This document shows, piece after piece, positions 51,592 to 63,967 of a DNA stretch of 64,000 nt. Positions within the stretch are counted from its first letter, which is position 1, and the number at the start of each line of letters is the position of its first letter. Under the pieces are notes generated by a model. That model ran no database searches. It saw only the letters and a program-made list of their open reading frames with translations, and had not been told where the DNA came from. The DNA lies in contig LUVW01000020.1 of NCBI GenBank assembly GCA_001661515.1, forward strand, positions 186,001-250,000, in the 5' to 3' direction. The translations under genes were made by a program, and so were the position numbers. The DNA comes from Capniomyces stellatus (taxonomy: Eukaryota > Kickxellomycota > Harpellomycetes > Harpellales > Legeriomycetaceae).

Positions 51592-54500
51592 ATGGCCTTA
51601 GAACATAAAGAGCGCGATTTTGAATCAAGTAAAGAAACGCTGCATTCTGCCGAGCAAATAGGCCAAGAAAACACAACAAATCAACAGTCGTTTCAACTAA
51701 GGGCACTAGCAAGAAGCAAAGTGAGCTACCAAAAAAGACAGTATATAGTGAATTTTCTATGCGTAGCCATTTGTCCGTTCATGATGTTTTCGGCGGGAGG
51801 AATCATTACTATGGTTGTTAGAAACGTTTTATCAAGATTAAGTGCAGATCAAAACTATCTAATGTGTTCAGACCAAAACGCCTCAGACCAATTTAATTCG
51901 CCAATCAATTCATATTCAAAAGACAAACTGCCGTCATCGATGGGTTCATTGATACCAAACGCGCCCTTTGAAAAGCTATATTATCACATCAATCATTACA
52001 TTCTACCACAAAGCATACTAGACACTGAAATAATCAGCAAAGAGAAATACCGCATAGTAGATAAAGCCCCGAGCTGTGTATGGTGGTTTGACCATAACTA
52101 CAACACCAACTTTCCATACGAGCAGTCGCCTTCAATTAGCCAGACAATACGAAGAGACACGTAAGTATCTAAAAAATTTCGACTTTCAAAACATAAAATA
52201 GAAAGAAATAAATAAAAATAGAAATAAAAATAGAAATAAAAATAGAAATAAACAAGTCGTTGGTTTCCATCCCAATGTACAAGTAAGCGTAAGCACTAAT
52301 AATAATCAAATTAATTACTGCACACTATAATAAAGAACAGGGAAGCCTGATCCATTGGGTGGGTGGTTTGGAGTAAGTTTTTTGACCAAAAACTTTTTAA
52401 AGCTGTTGACAAACCAGAAATCGCAGTTTGTGCTTGTGAGAAACGCACCTGGTAATAACACAGGAGTAAAAGGTGAATTGGAACTAGTGCCCTTAGAGTC
52501 GCTATACAACAATGAAGACGAAGAAACCCCGAGTGGCTCTATGCTAGGAAGCGATCTAAGCGTGTTTGATGAAAGTTCCGATGAAACGCAGCCAGGGTTC
52601 GGGCTTTTAAACGAAATAAAAACCGGTTTGTATTTGAATGTCAGCCGGGACGCTAATAATGCACGATCCGTAAAAGTAAACGGGCTCAAACGAGTTCCTT
52701 GGTTCCAAAATCTAAACAGCGACCAAGACAACCCTATAAGCATTGATAATGAGTTGATAGGTAGGATCAAATCAGTAAAGGATGCACTTTCTCAGGTTCA
52801 TGATATGGTAAACGAACCAGTGCGTCCGGATATGGAGCCTCTAAACTCGCTGGAGCTGCTATTCAAGAACTATGATAAGGTATCACCAATAGTAAACCAG
52901 ATGCCCTGGGGAGTGTTAGCGTTTGATGAAATAAACCCTGAGCAATGTAGTTGGAAATACACAATTCAGTTTGGTGAAGATAGCCAGATATCGGATTTAG
53001 GAATTTTTCCAAATGTCATGGAAAGGCTTTTTACTCAACAGACCCAGCTAGGAGATGCGTTTCTAAAAACCTCCACTCGCAGCAGTTCGTCATTGATTGC
53101 ACATGGGCTTCGCGGCATGCCACAGCTGTTTGATAATAGCCTGCAGATTCCGCTAGGTGCGTTTGTAGGAGCAGTTCTGTTTCCATTTGGCGTGTCCTTT
53201 TTGATCCCAATATTTGTTATGATACTGGTCAAGGAGAAAGAAAGCAGAATATTAATAATGATGAAGATGAATGGTCTGAGGATTTCGCATTATTACTTTG
53301 CTCATTACGTTCACTTTTTTATTCTGTTTGCATGGTCAACACTATTTCTAATTATCTCTGGCTTTCTGTTCAATGTCGAAATGTTCACAAAAACAAGCCC
53401 CTCAGTTTACCTGACGCTGCTGATAGTATGGAATAATGCACAGATATCTCTGTCATTTTTCCTAAGTACCATGTTTCGGAAAACCCGGTCAGCACTAACG
53501 ATGGTGTACTTGGTGGTGCTATGTGGGGTTATTGTTAATGCAACTGCCAGCTTTTCTTCAACAAAACAGTACTCCTTCATTTACCTGATGTGGCCTCCCT
53601 TTGCCATGTATCGAGCGTTGTTTAAGTTAAATACAGCGTCGGTTTCAATTGATAGACCAGCGTACACGTTTGGGGATCTGGTTCCAGGAGACGACGTATT
53701 TAGCTGTTTAGTAGCACTTGTTCTCTCAACAACAATCCTGTTGGTGCTAACAATCTACTTTAGCAAAGTATTGCCATCAGAGTTTGGTGTACAGCAGCCT
53801 TGGAATTTCTTTCTAAAGGATATTTTCAAACAAAAAAACCCAGCTCAAGTGCCAGAAGTTGTAGGACTAGTTGATGAGGATGACATTGCTACTGAGGACA
53901 GCGATGTCAAGAGTGAAAAAATGCGCGTTGTTCATAATTTATACCCTGAGGACTCGCCCCTAGTGTTAAAGCATGTTCAAAAGCGGTATAGCGACGGTAT
54001 GGTCGCGGTTAAGGATTTGACATTGGCTATTGACAAAGGATGCGTTTTTGGTTTATTAGGGCCAAACGGAGCGGGGAAAACAACAACAATATCAATTTTA
54101 GTTGGGCTGTATCGTATGAGTTCAGGTAGCGCGACATTGGCGGGACACGATGTTAACTTGAGTTCAAGCAAGCTATTTTGTAATTTCGGCATATGTCCTC
54201 AACATGACATACTGTGGGATGACCTTACAATATCAGAACACATATATTTCTACGCGAGACTCAAGGGCGTTGAATCTGTAGATGAGGATCGGGAGGTTAG
54301 CCAAGCAATTGAAAACGTTAATTTGACTCATATCCACAGTAAGGAGGCAAAGTACTTGTCTGGGGGCGAGAGGCGAAGGCTTAGTCTTGCAATCGCGTTT
54401 ATAGGAAATCCAAGCGTAGTATTTCTTGACGAACCTACAGTAAGAGTTTATTTGTGCTAAAAATATAAATGTACATATCCATATACAGCAGACTATGTCA

Positions 54501-55039
54501 ACATTTTTTGGTTAATCCCGGTATGTTTGTGGGCGATTAAACATTAGATACTAACAAAACAATGAAATGTTTGCTTTATTAACTAGACTGGCTTGGATCC
54601 CGAATCACGGAGATTGGTTTGGGATATAATTCAAAGAAACAAAAAAGATAGGACTATAGTTCTTACAACGCATAATATGGAAGAAGCAGAAGTGCTTTGC
54701 TCACGAATAGGGATAATGACAAACGGAGTTCTTCGTTGTGTGGGCACGCAGCTTCGACTAAAACAGCTTTACGGTAATGGGTTTATGCTAAAGGTGTCAT
54801 GCAAAGAAGGATCCATGAAACACGCAAAATCATACATTCAAAGTATATTGCCAGAAGGGTCGAGTGTGGTTGATTCGATGTTTAGTACCTCAAACTGGGA
54901 GTTTACTCCCTACCAAGGACTGATACCCCGACTTTTTAATGAGATCAATAATAATAAAGAATGCGTTGGAATTGAAGATTGGGGAATCAGCCAGTCGTCC
55001 CTCTACAAGGTATTTTTAAGGATAGTTGGGGACACGTAA
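51592..55039 (+). CDS. Half-size ABCA-type ABC transporter (copy B)
   Basis: 1041 residues in three exons: 51592-52160, 52336-54439 and 54587-55039. Intron 1 sits at the same residue and phase as in copy A (DT|TGKPDPLGGW); the acceptor AAAG at 52335 is chosen over the CAG at 52340 because only it keeps frame and matches the paralog. Intron 2 (54440-54586, with TACTAAC) interrupts Walker B (FLDEPT|TGLDPE) and is absent from copy A. Motifs are GLLGPNGAGKTT near 765 and LSGGERRRLS near 864. The layout and lipid-transport expectation are as for copy A. Differences between copies are concentrated in the first extracellular loop. Convergent with the unrecognised gene at 55681-58428. Confidence 0.93.
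52201..52255 (+). repeat. AAAAATAGAAAT 12-base tandem repeat in ABCA-B intron 1
   Basis: About four copies of a 12-base unit, purely intronic. Confidence 0.85.
54549..54555 (+). promoter_or_regulatory. Intron branch site TACTAAC
   Basis: Perfect branch consensus in ABCA-B intron 2, 32 bases before the TAG acceptor. Confidence 0.75.
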
Positions 55040-55336
55040 AAGGCAGGACACAGCTCAAACCAGATCTAGAGGATTAAGGGCGGGTATTTGTTGTTCTGTG
55101 AGTAGCTTCAGCGTTATAGAATGTGGATTAGGCGGGCTGTTAAGACGTTCAAATTACATGCTTAGTATAATTTAAGAGCTCTTTACAGTCATAATCAAGC
55201 CAGTCATATAAATGTACAAGTATATATATATATATATATATATTAGTTTCAGATTTTTATTTTAAAAAAAACAAGTCGCCAAGACAAAATAAAGACGGTT
55301 TTAAAAATGCCTCCAAATTTTTGTTGTGATATGTTT

Positions 55337-55390
55337 AAAACAAAAACAAAAACAAAAACAAAAACAAAAACAAAAACAAAAAAAAACAAA
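55337..55390 (+). repeat. (ACAAAA)n hexamer array
   Basis: About eight near-perfect units passing into poly-A. Confidence 0.92.
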
Positions 55391-55467
55391 AAATAAAAAA
55401 AGAACAAAAAAAATAAAAACTGCGTAATCTCTAGTAAAGAACATGAGGGAAAAGAAAAGGAAAAGAC

Positions 55468-55520
55468 GTATACAAAAGTGTATATAAAAGTGAATATAAA
55501 AGTGAATATAAAAGCGTATA
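55468..55520 (+). repeat. AAAAGTGAATAT tandem repeat
   Basis: Four imperfect copies of a unit of about 12-13 bases, including TATAAAAGTG. Confidence 0.75.
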
Positions 55521-55680
55521 GAGTTAGTTGATGCGGTTTATTTACAATTCAAAAAAGCCTGGTCAATGGTTAAGTTCGATTCAGTCAAAGTTAGTGAAGA
55601 GTAAATATTATATATTTATTTTGGGCGAGAGTTTGTATGTTTGTTGAATGCAAAGTTTGAGCAAGTTAGAGCTGGTTAGG

Positions 55681-57627
55681 CTACTTGTTAGGCAGTTGGT
55701 AGTAGGGTGAGCTGGGTTTTTGAGGATGAGGTAAAAAGCTAGAAACAGGAGGTAGCCAAGTATTGGAGGATGGCGAGGACCTATCCATCCTATGAACAAA
55801 GTTTTGGTTGGGGTGGCCAGAGTAGGCGTTGGGAGGTTCTACAGAGTAGTTTTGCGAGTTTGCAGAAAAATGGACGTGTTCCGAGCTTGCCTGGGTACTT
55901 TGTGAGCTTCTAGGGTTAGAACTGTTGAGGGGTTTACCATGGCTGTCGGAACGAGCCAAGTCACCGTGGTTGGTTTCGTCATAGCTTGGACCTTTATGAT
56001 ACCGGTTGTCATACTCATTTTTTTGAGAATTCATGCCTAGTTTGAATTCATTTCGTGGCGGGCTACAGTTGATGTTATTGCCATATGCTTTGTTGCTTAG
56101 CTCGGGGCTATAGTTGTTGGTGAAGCCCGAGACGCTGACGGAGTCCTCAGACTTTGCTTGCACTTCAGAGTCGGTGTCCTTGAACGACGAGGCAGGGGAG
56201 GACGGCTTTTGGGTAGGCAAAGAGCCAGCCATGTCACCTTCGCCCTGCATACGGACCCGGCCAGACAGGTCTCTAAGATTGCTTCTTGATCTGAGCCTGT
56301 GGTTAGGCGGGCTGTTGTTGTATTTTTCTAGCCCAGACTGCTTATATCCAATCGACGTTGACTGCGATATGTACGAGCGGGGATGGCTTGGTCCCTCAGC
56401 AGCAGAGTTTCCTGGGTTCTGGGCTAGGTTGTTTTGGGATTTGCTATCCGATTCTCCAAAAAAATCTTTCTCGCGCACCCTGTTATGACCTGGGCTGGGT
56501 TCCTCATTCTTCACATTGCCTTTTGGTTTTGCGTCAACATTCTTGGGGCTATCGCAGCGTGGAGAGCTGTTGGTGGTGTCCTTCTGAGCATCTCTTGGCT
56601 GACTGTTGTGTATCTTTTTGCGAAGCGCAATAATCACATCCTCCCTTAGCAGCATTCTTTTTTTTGATGGCCGAGAGTCAACTGGTGCAGACAAAACCCC
56701 AGACTCCGATACCGAGTCCTCAAAGTCTGCGCTGTTTTTTAAACCAGATGTGTTTGTCTGGACTACCAGACCTTTGGATAGCCTGTTTGACTTTCGCAGT
56801 ACCTGGCTGAAACTTAGCTTCAGCTTCCCTTGAGTCTGTTTTTTGTCGTTGCTATGGGTGCCCGGTGCTGTGGTGCTCTCTCCGTCTGTACCATTCCTAA
56901 ACGGGCTTTCAGGTTGTCTAGCGCTTTTGCCGTATGTGTTATTAGGCTGAGATCCTAGGTATTTCCCAGTAACAGCTGCGTTGGTAGTGTTCCTCCTTTG
57001 GTTGAAAGCGTAATTTGGATTCTCAAACAAGTCTGTGCGCCTCTTTTCAAATCCCCCAGAGTAGCCGCTATTGTTCAGGTTAAGTCCGCTTCTAGAGTCC
57101 AGCTTATAGTTTCCAAGATTCATCTGCTGTCTATAGCTTAATACAGACGCTGGCAAATTAGCCCCTAGCGGATGAGGCGAAACTGGCGACTCCATGTTTT
57201 GCGAGTACAAGAACCTTCCTCTCTTATTCTCAACCATTCCGTAGTGATCCCTTGATAATGACCTGGGCGAGTCCGAAAACCCGCTATTTGGTTGGACTGG
57301 CGAGGCCAAGCTATCGCTGCTTTTGTACAGTCTATTTCCGCTGCTGATTGGTCCCACGTAGCTATCAGGGGATTTGAAGTATCCTCTGTTACTAACCCTG
57401 GCCGAGTAAGGATAAACCCTGTCGTAGTAATTCGGTTCGTGGTAAGAGCTGCCTGCATAGCCGTCATGGACGATCTGGCGACCATATGTTTGAATTGGGC
57501 CTTCTTGCGAGTATAAGTCGTCCCTGGCTGCTTGGTCGTATCCTAAAGGGACCCGCCCTCTATTACTTAAAAGTCCTTCGCTTTGCCTACTATAAATTTC
57601 AAAGTCATAAATTAGACTGCCTTATCC

Positions 57628-57658
<31 letters not shown>

Positions 57659-58428
57659 NNNNNNCCCCCCCCCCCCCCCCCCAATCCTCACATCCACATG
57701 TTTGTATCACATTAAAAACAAATCAATCAGTTTGAATAGCCGATATTAAATGTGTAATATGGCTTTTGGTAGACCAATGTTCAAAATTCGCACAAAAATA
57801 TAGTTTCAAAAGCAAGCTTACTCGTTATACTTTCCGTGGCTATACCTTGGATACCGGCCTATGAAATATATTGGTGTTGATATAAAGCTGTGTTAAATAC
57901 AAGAAATAGCGTTTTATTTCTACATTTTAATTCGATATCCAATACGACGGTCTCTGCATATAATTATGTGTCAGCCCTGAGAGTTGTACTCTTTACTTGT
58001 TTATTTTAAAAAATACACCCTATAGTATTCTGACCTAAACTCGTTTCGTTATACCCGCCGCGCTTAAGCAGTTCGAGCTCTGTTTTCCTTTGTTCAAGCC
58101 TAACTTCCTCTGCCATTCTGATCTCTTTTTCCGACTTTGCCTTGTCTTCTTCAGCCTTGGCAAACAATATAGCCTTTAATATGTCAGGCTCGTTCCTAAA
58201 TTGCTCTACCAAAGCTAAAACATCGTATTTGCTGTTATTTGTATGTTTGGGTTTGTCTTGAGATTCCTTTCTTTCTTTCAATTCGTCGACGTCCTTTTTC
58301 TCTGATTCGTTTTCCTTGTTTTCTTTTTTGGAACTATCTACATTAGTGTCCCCATTCTCACTCTTTGCTTCAGTTTCCTTAGCCTCGCTTTCTAAAGCGA
58401 TCTCATTTTTATCTGGGTGCGCAGACAT
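55681..58428 (-). CDS. Unrecognised hydrophilic protein with N-terminal charged helix and long Ser/Asn/Pro-rich tail
   Basis: About 788 residues in three inferred exons: 58428-58035, 57858-57822 and 57616-55681. Phases join (1, then 2), but donor GTCAGA of exon 1 is weak. Exon 2 is 37 bases and encodes RYPRYSHGKYN. Residues 1-65 are acidic and Lys/Glu-rich. Residues about 68-130 form a predicted amphipathic helix (KYDVLALVEQFRNEPDILKA, then alternating Ala/Glu/Lys/Arg), similar in style to a conserved but uncharacterised fungal module; I cannot name the family. The rest is Ser, Asn, Pro, Gly and Tyr-rich, likely disordered, with many possible phosphorylation sites. Intron 2 contains the poly-C gap, so its length is uncertain and an extra exon could be hidden there. 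Function unknown; a regulatory or scaffold role is only a guess. Confidence 0.6.
57629..57682 (+). repeat. Poly-C tract interrupted by assembly gap
   Basis: 30 C, then N at 57659-57664, then 18 C, inside the intron of the minus-strand gene (poly-G in its transcript). Confidence 0.95.
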
Positions 58429-59650
58429 GTTTGTTTGATAGTTTAAATAACTGGACCTTTCCTATATCTTGCTACTAAAAACAATGATAAAATATAAATC
58501 GTAATAATTATACTAACAGCGGTTGTTGATAAAGCCTTTGATAAAGCCCTTCACACGCAAAATAGAACTGTTATGATTATATGTATTTTTTTTATGTCAA
58601 TTAATTGATTTTATGGTTATATTATTATCAGTTTTAACAGAGGTGTCGTAAAAGGGGGAAATCCAAATTATAAATCAATTCTTTTATGAACTTAAACTAA
58701 GCGCTTGGTTATTTCAAAACTCTATACTCGAAAATCCATCAAATTGGTTTTAAACAGCCGAGCTTTTCGATTTGCTTCGTTTAAAAATAAAAAAAAATAA
58801 TTAACTGTTTTAAATTATTAACCTACATAAATAGCAAACTATTTTTTCAAGTTAAAATTGCAATTGTCCTTTTTTATTACAGATAAAAAATATAATAAAG
58901 AGTACAAACTTATTTTTGTAACTACAAAAGCAATATTAGACTTTTGCGCGGGTTTTTCAAAGCTAGTCTTGTTTTTGACTATTTGAGAAACTGATTTTTT
59001 ATATTTAATCTCAAATTGATTTCTGTCTGAATTTTAAAATTCAAGAGTGGGCGTTTTGAATGGTATTTTACATGTATTTTCTACTATTAAAGTATTAAGT
59101 AGAGTAACCAGGCTAAAGTGAAAAATACCTGCATTGGTCAGAACAGTTAAACATCAAAAACACTTTGATTACTCGGATTATATAATTACGTGCTTGGTTT
59201 GACTATATGAACCGTATATTCTTTGATTATATTTTTTTGCCAAATGACTGGAGAATTCTACTTTTTTACGTAATTTAGTGTCCCTAAACTTTAAAATTAT
59301 TTGTATTTGAAACTTAGCGAATACTAATATCGATGACTTTCAACATTTTCAGTTTAATTTAAATTTATTCTAGCACTTTATTCCACTACTGGCCATTTAT
59401 TAATAGAATTAAAACCATTTGCCGAATACATAGGTATAAATAAACGACTTGTTACACATTTGATGTCAAAGCAATAGCAATAGCAATCTACATCATTTTT
59501 TTTTATTTGTGCTCTAACTATAAAGTTATGTTTTCATGTTCTCAAAAAGGAAGTATTATTTATGGCAAAAAACCACAAACTCTGTAAATTAAGAAAGAAA
59601 ATAAAAAACCCTCCAACACACCCTATGATTTAATCGCCAGGTAAATACCG

Positions 59651-59829
59651 ATGCTTTTAAACAATAGTCATCAAAGTCAAGCTAATAGCGCAGGTTTCAA
59701 CACTCCAAACCAAAGGCCAGATAAAGCCAATGTACACCATCCATCTGGCACTACAGCTGTGTTCGAACCACCTTATCACCTTGAATATATCATGATGCGT
59801 ATCTGGCCAACCATGTTATCAGGTGTATA
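59651..59829 (+). other. Candidate exon of an unknown gene, low confidence
   Basis: The frame from ATG 59651 reads MLLNNSHQSQANSAGF, then NTPNQRPDKANVHHPSGTT and VFEPPYHLEYIMMRIW. Its Pro, His, Gln and Gly content is unlike translated AT-rich spacer. A possible donor G|GTGTAT follows TMLSG near 59821, after which the DNA turns into short tandem repeats. I cannot find a partner exon or name a family. Confidence 0.22.
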
Positions 59830-59883
59830 CTCATACTCTATCATACACGCACTCTTGACCAGCCAGCCAACCAAACATTCTTT

Positions 59884-59970
59884 TACATACGTAATACATA
59901 CATAATACATACATAATACATACATAATACATACATAATACATACATAGTGCATACACAGTACATACACA
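59884..59970 (+). repeat. ATAATACATAC 11-base tandem repeat
   Basis: About five near-perfect units, followed by degenerate TACACAG variants. Confidence 0.9.
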
Positions 59971-61040
59971 ACAATGGTGCACATTGTCAAGTGCGAAAAT
60001 ACCACTAATACATACTTGAAAAGTAAAGGTGCAGCAAATAAGGCAAAGTTGGTGAAATGAATTAAAGGCTCTAGTGCCGACTGATAGCTCGACGTTACTT
60101 ATTTACTTGGAACCCTCACTCTCCTCCATCTCGCCAGTTTATAATAGACCATGATGTATTATGATTATACTTTCTAAACTTTCCTTTGGCATGCTATACC
60201 GGCCAGTTTACTAGTTCTGACCACACAGCTTCAATGTAGCAATAAAGTGTTCAATGGGGGGTGAGTAAGGAAAGGTGAGAAAGAGAAGGAAAGAGAAGGA
60301 GGTAGAAAGTGGTGTTAGATAATACAAATGTACACATCTCAATACGCTTATATTAATTAGGCGAAGAAGGATAGTAGAAAATTGTCGACAAAAAGTATCT
60401 ATATTAATTCAGCAAAAGTAAATATGTATCTATATTGATGTTTAAACGTGCATTTCTTTTAATATATTACCTAATAACAGCTATAACGTTTATTATTTTT
60501 ATCCCTCTGGTTAAAATTTAGGTTATTTTGTATAACTCAAATTATTTGACCTAATTTTTTGTTTTTGATGGAGTATTTTTAACTTTTATATGATTTTAAC
60601 ACAAACTTTAACTCTTGATTGTTTCAGCATTAAAAAATTAGCAAATATTGCTAAATAAATACAAAAAAAAGCTATTAGCTCGTTAAAATACTAGAAACCG
60701 ATTTATAACAAATATGTGTTTAAAAGTCAACAAACAAACGATTTAATTCAATCTTTGTACACAAATCACCCGCCTTCACATTCAAAAAAAGATAAGGAAC
60801 TGAATAAACACGTTAGAAAAAAAGAATAGCAAAAACATCATAGTACAGCGTCTTGAATACGAAGCAAGTTGCTGAATATACTGTTTATAAGTACTAGCGT
60901 TGAAAACGGCTGCATTTAACTATCTATATACGATATAAGCATTGCCAATATAGAACAGATTAAATCAACTGTTATATTGGTGAAAATAAAGAAACGCTAA
61001 TATAAAAATGGTCGAAAAATAGAAAAAAACTCCGTAAAAG

Positions 61041-61115
61041 ATAAATAAAGATCGGACTAATAAAGATAGAACCAATAAAGATAGGGCTAATAAAGATAGG
61101 GCTAATAAAGAGCTG
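61041..61115 (+). repeat. 15-base AATAAAGATAGGGCT tandem repeat
   Basis: About four to five copies, the last two nearly perfect, ending 25 bases from the stop codon of the minus-strand phosphate transporter, so within its 3' UTR. Confidence 0.88.
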
Positions 61116-61140
61116 AAAAGAATAAAGTAAATGTTATTGG

Positions 61141-63967
61141 CTAAAAACCAGCAATATTCATGGTTGCATACCCAACTGTTATAATGACAAAGAATGTGAC
61201 AATCGAGGCAGGGATACCAGCTTTAAAAAAGTCATTGACAGTCAAATATGGAGTACCGGTTGGATCCTCTAGCATAATAGCGTTCATGTTGGGAAACCCG
61301 CTCACTGGAAGCCCCATAGCGCCAGAGCACATGAGAGCGGAGGCCATCACAAGCAGACGAGATTGGTTTCCTGGAAGAGAAGCGCCAACCTCTTGTAGAA
61401 TAGGCAAAATGATGAGAGCACCGACTGTGTGGGAGATAAACGTGCAAATAATCAGAACCATCACGCAAAAATTGACCATGACAAAGAAGGTGGACATTCC
61501 ATTGATGGAGGCAGCAATGTAGGTTGAAATCTCGTAAAGCAGGCCACTTGACATAACAGCCTTTCCAAGCGCAGTTCCACCCATAGCCAGAACAACAACA
61601 GTCCACAAAAAGTTGTTAAAGTCCTCCTTTGTGAGTACAGAGGAAGAACCAAAGAGCAGAACAATAGGAATGATGGCCAACACACCCATGTCACCAAACA
61701 GGAACGAGATCTTACTGGCAATGCACCATAGAAAGATAGTCAATGCACTTACACAAAGCACGTATATCTGGGTGCCATTCAGCTTTTCAGGAATGAAGCG
61801 GGACTTGTTCAGCTTGTAGGGCACGCTAGAAGGCTTGAACACAACCAGCAACACTAGCCAGGTTCCAAGGTCAGATAGTATGCAGACAGGAATCGAAACA
61901 ATGAACCACTGGATCCACGTGGGTGCAGGGTCCATAATCCCGATTGCAATGATGTTTTGAGGTGACGCAATGGGTGAGGCCATACCGCCAATGTTTGAGG
62001 CCAACGCAATTCCAATAATCAAGCAAGGTGCAAACGGATGGCCGGGTGGAAGGGTTCGTAGGATAGGCTGAATCAGCGAGAAACACAGGATCGGTGATGC
62101 TACATTGCTAATCCACATACTTAGAAAGGTAGCTACAAACATATTGGCCAATAAGACAGAGGATGGACTATTATCCACCTTTGAAAGCACCCACGAGGCT
62201 GCTAGCTTTGCAATATTATGTTTGCTCAGCGCTGCAGCCAACGTAAATCCACCAAGCAGCAGCATGATAACGGGACTGAACATAGACGAGAATATAGCCT
62301 TTGCAGCGTCTGTCGCGTTGGACGGCTCATTTGTCTCAGGACTACGCATGATCTGCAAAACCACAACCAGGAACGGAATAAACATCGCGGTCACGTGTAG
62401 CGGCATCGCCTAAAAACCAAACAAACCAATAACATTATATTCTTGTTAGTTTGGTAAAATGCAAAACTATGTTGTATCGCCAAATATAGACGCGTAATTA
62501 CCTCTGTTGCCCACATCAATGACACAAACACCAATAGCGCCCAGCAACGCTTTTGCACAACATCCTCAAAGGGACTAAACAGAAGAAAGAAGACAAACAC
62601 AGAAATGCATAGCGCAATCGTCAGTAGCTGGACAGAGTTTTTCGACCAAGCCTGTTTGCTGATCTTATCCTTGACAGAGTCAGCAGCAACAACTTCCACA
62701 GCACCAAATTTCCTTTCCATTTGAATCATGTCACGCCACACTGTATTACGGTCCCACACAACCTGGTCTCTCAAAAAGGTCTTCAAATCCAACACTGCAT
62801 CTTTCAAAGATGAGTGGCCAACAAGCTCGCAGTAAACCAAAACAACGTCCTCCTTCAAGCCGCTGATCTTGGAATTTGAGTTGGGTCCAAACACATACGA
62901 TTTCTGCAAAAACTCGCTGTTATAACTTGACTTTAGTTTGCACCCTGTAACTTTGTCAAACTTTTTAAGAATCTTACTAAACCCTGTAAAGTTCAGCTGC
63001 GAGTACATCTGGAGATCCGATAAAGTAATATACAACTCCCTCGCCCGGGTTGAAAGCGAACGCTTTTCCGATTGTGCCTGTCTGATTCTGTTTTTTATCT
63101 TCATTTCCATGATTCCATCCTGTGCCTCCTCAATGCTAATCTCGCTCGGATTGCTGGTAATTTGCGAATCTCCCTGCGCTCTGGTATCGTTCGAGTACCT
63201 TCTTAGGAATTTGGAAAAACTTCTTCTTCTGCTTGGTAACTGGCTGTCTGAGTCTGAATCGTCGTGCTCATGCAATCCCTCAACAGATGCATCCATCGGT
63301 CGCGCCACGTTGTCTTCGTCAATTTGGAACCCAAGGATCGAGCTTCTTCTTGCTATTCCCGCTACCCCTCCACCAACATTATTCCTTAAAAACTCCAAAA
63401 CATCCTCGAATTTTTGCATATAGTTCTCATAATCCCTATTTAGCTTATGTGTCTGTATCACCAACTCGTTCTCCTTGTCTTTGTAAAACTTTTCAATCTT
63501 CGCCAATTCTGTATCCAGCTCCAATGTAAACTCTTTAATAACCTTTCTTTGTGTCAGTGTTATGTTGCTCGAGCCCGGTGCCAAAAGCTGCAGCCTTTGT
63601 TCCTCCTCCTGCACAGATAGTCCTTCGTAGCCATCCCCCTCTTGGTCATACACCCCTGAAACTATTCCCTTTTCTATGTTATATATCACTTTTTTTAAAT
63701 GCGAGTACCTATTTGAATCAACAATAACCAGCTATTTTTGTTACTATTGCTACCAACACTTTTTAAATTTCGCTTAAAGTATATAATAAAAACAGCTTTT
63801 TCGATCCTCATTCTAAGCCCAATACATGTATTTATTCTAGCCCAAGGCTATTCACTTGGTTCTTTACTATTATCTATACTTTTTTTCTTAACTTTTTTTA
63901 CTTACGCAATATAGTGCTCAGCCCATTCCGGAACAGAATTAAACTGCAACGCACTTGAAAACTTCAT
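61141..63967 (-). CDS. SPX-domain low-affinity phosphate transporter (Pho87/Pho90/Pho91 family, SLC13/DASS type)
   Basis: 845 residues in three exons: 63967-63906, 63708-62502 and 62409-61141, with phases 2 and 0. Exon 1 gives MKFSSALQFNSVPEWAEHYI and joins AYSHLKKVIYNIEKG, the N-terminal helices of an SPX domain, including Tyr22 and Lys26 at positions known in SPX proteins to bind inositol pyrophosphates. A charged insert follows (about 100-220), then the SPX core helices (RELYITLSDLQMYSQLNFTGFSKILKKFDK). The membrane domain starts near 375 with about 10-12 segments; the exon 2-3 junction makes WATE|AMPLHVTAM. DASS-type hairpin motifs include NVASPI and SNIGGMASPIASPQN. The family imports phosphate across the plasma membrane (Pho87/90) or exports it from the vacuole (Pho91); which one applies cannot be told here. 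The ATG lies 33 bases from the window edge, so the promoter is off-window. Confidence 0.95.

Larger units (their letters stand above)
55040..55680. other. Intergenic between convergent genes, repeat-rich
   Basis: Holds a TA run (55221-55243), the ACAAAA hexamer array and a 13-base AAAAGTGAATATA-type repeat. No gene. Confidence 0.7.
58429..61140. other. Intergenic, 2.7 kb
   Basis: Promoter of the unrecognised minus-strand gene and 3' side of the phosphate transporter. Very AT-rich, with the candidate exon at 59651, an 11-base tandem repeat, a GGAAAGAGAA purine patch at 60270-60310 and a 15-base repeat at 61041-61115. Confidence 0.5.
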
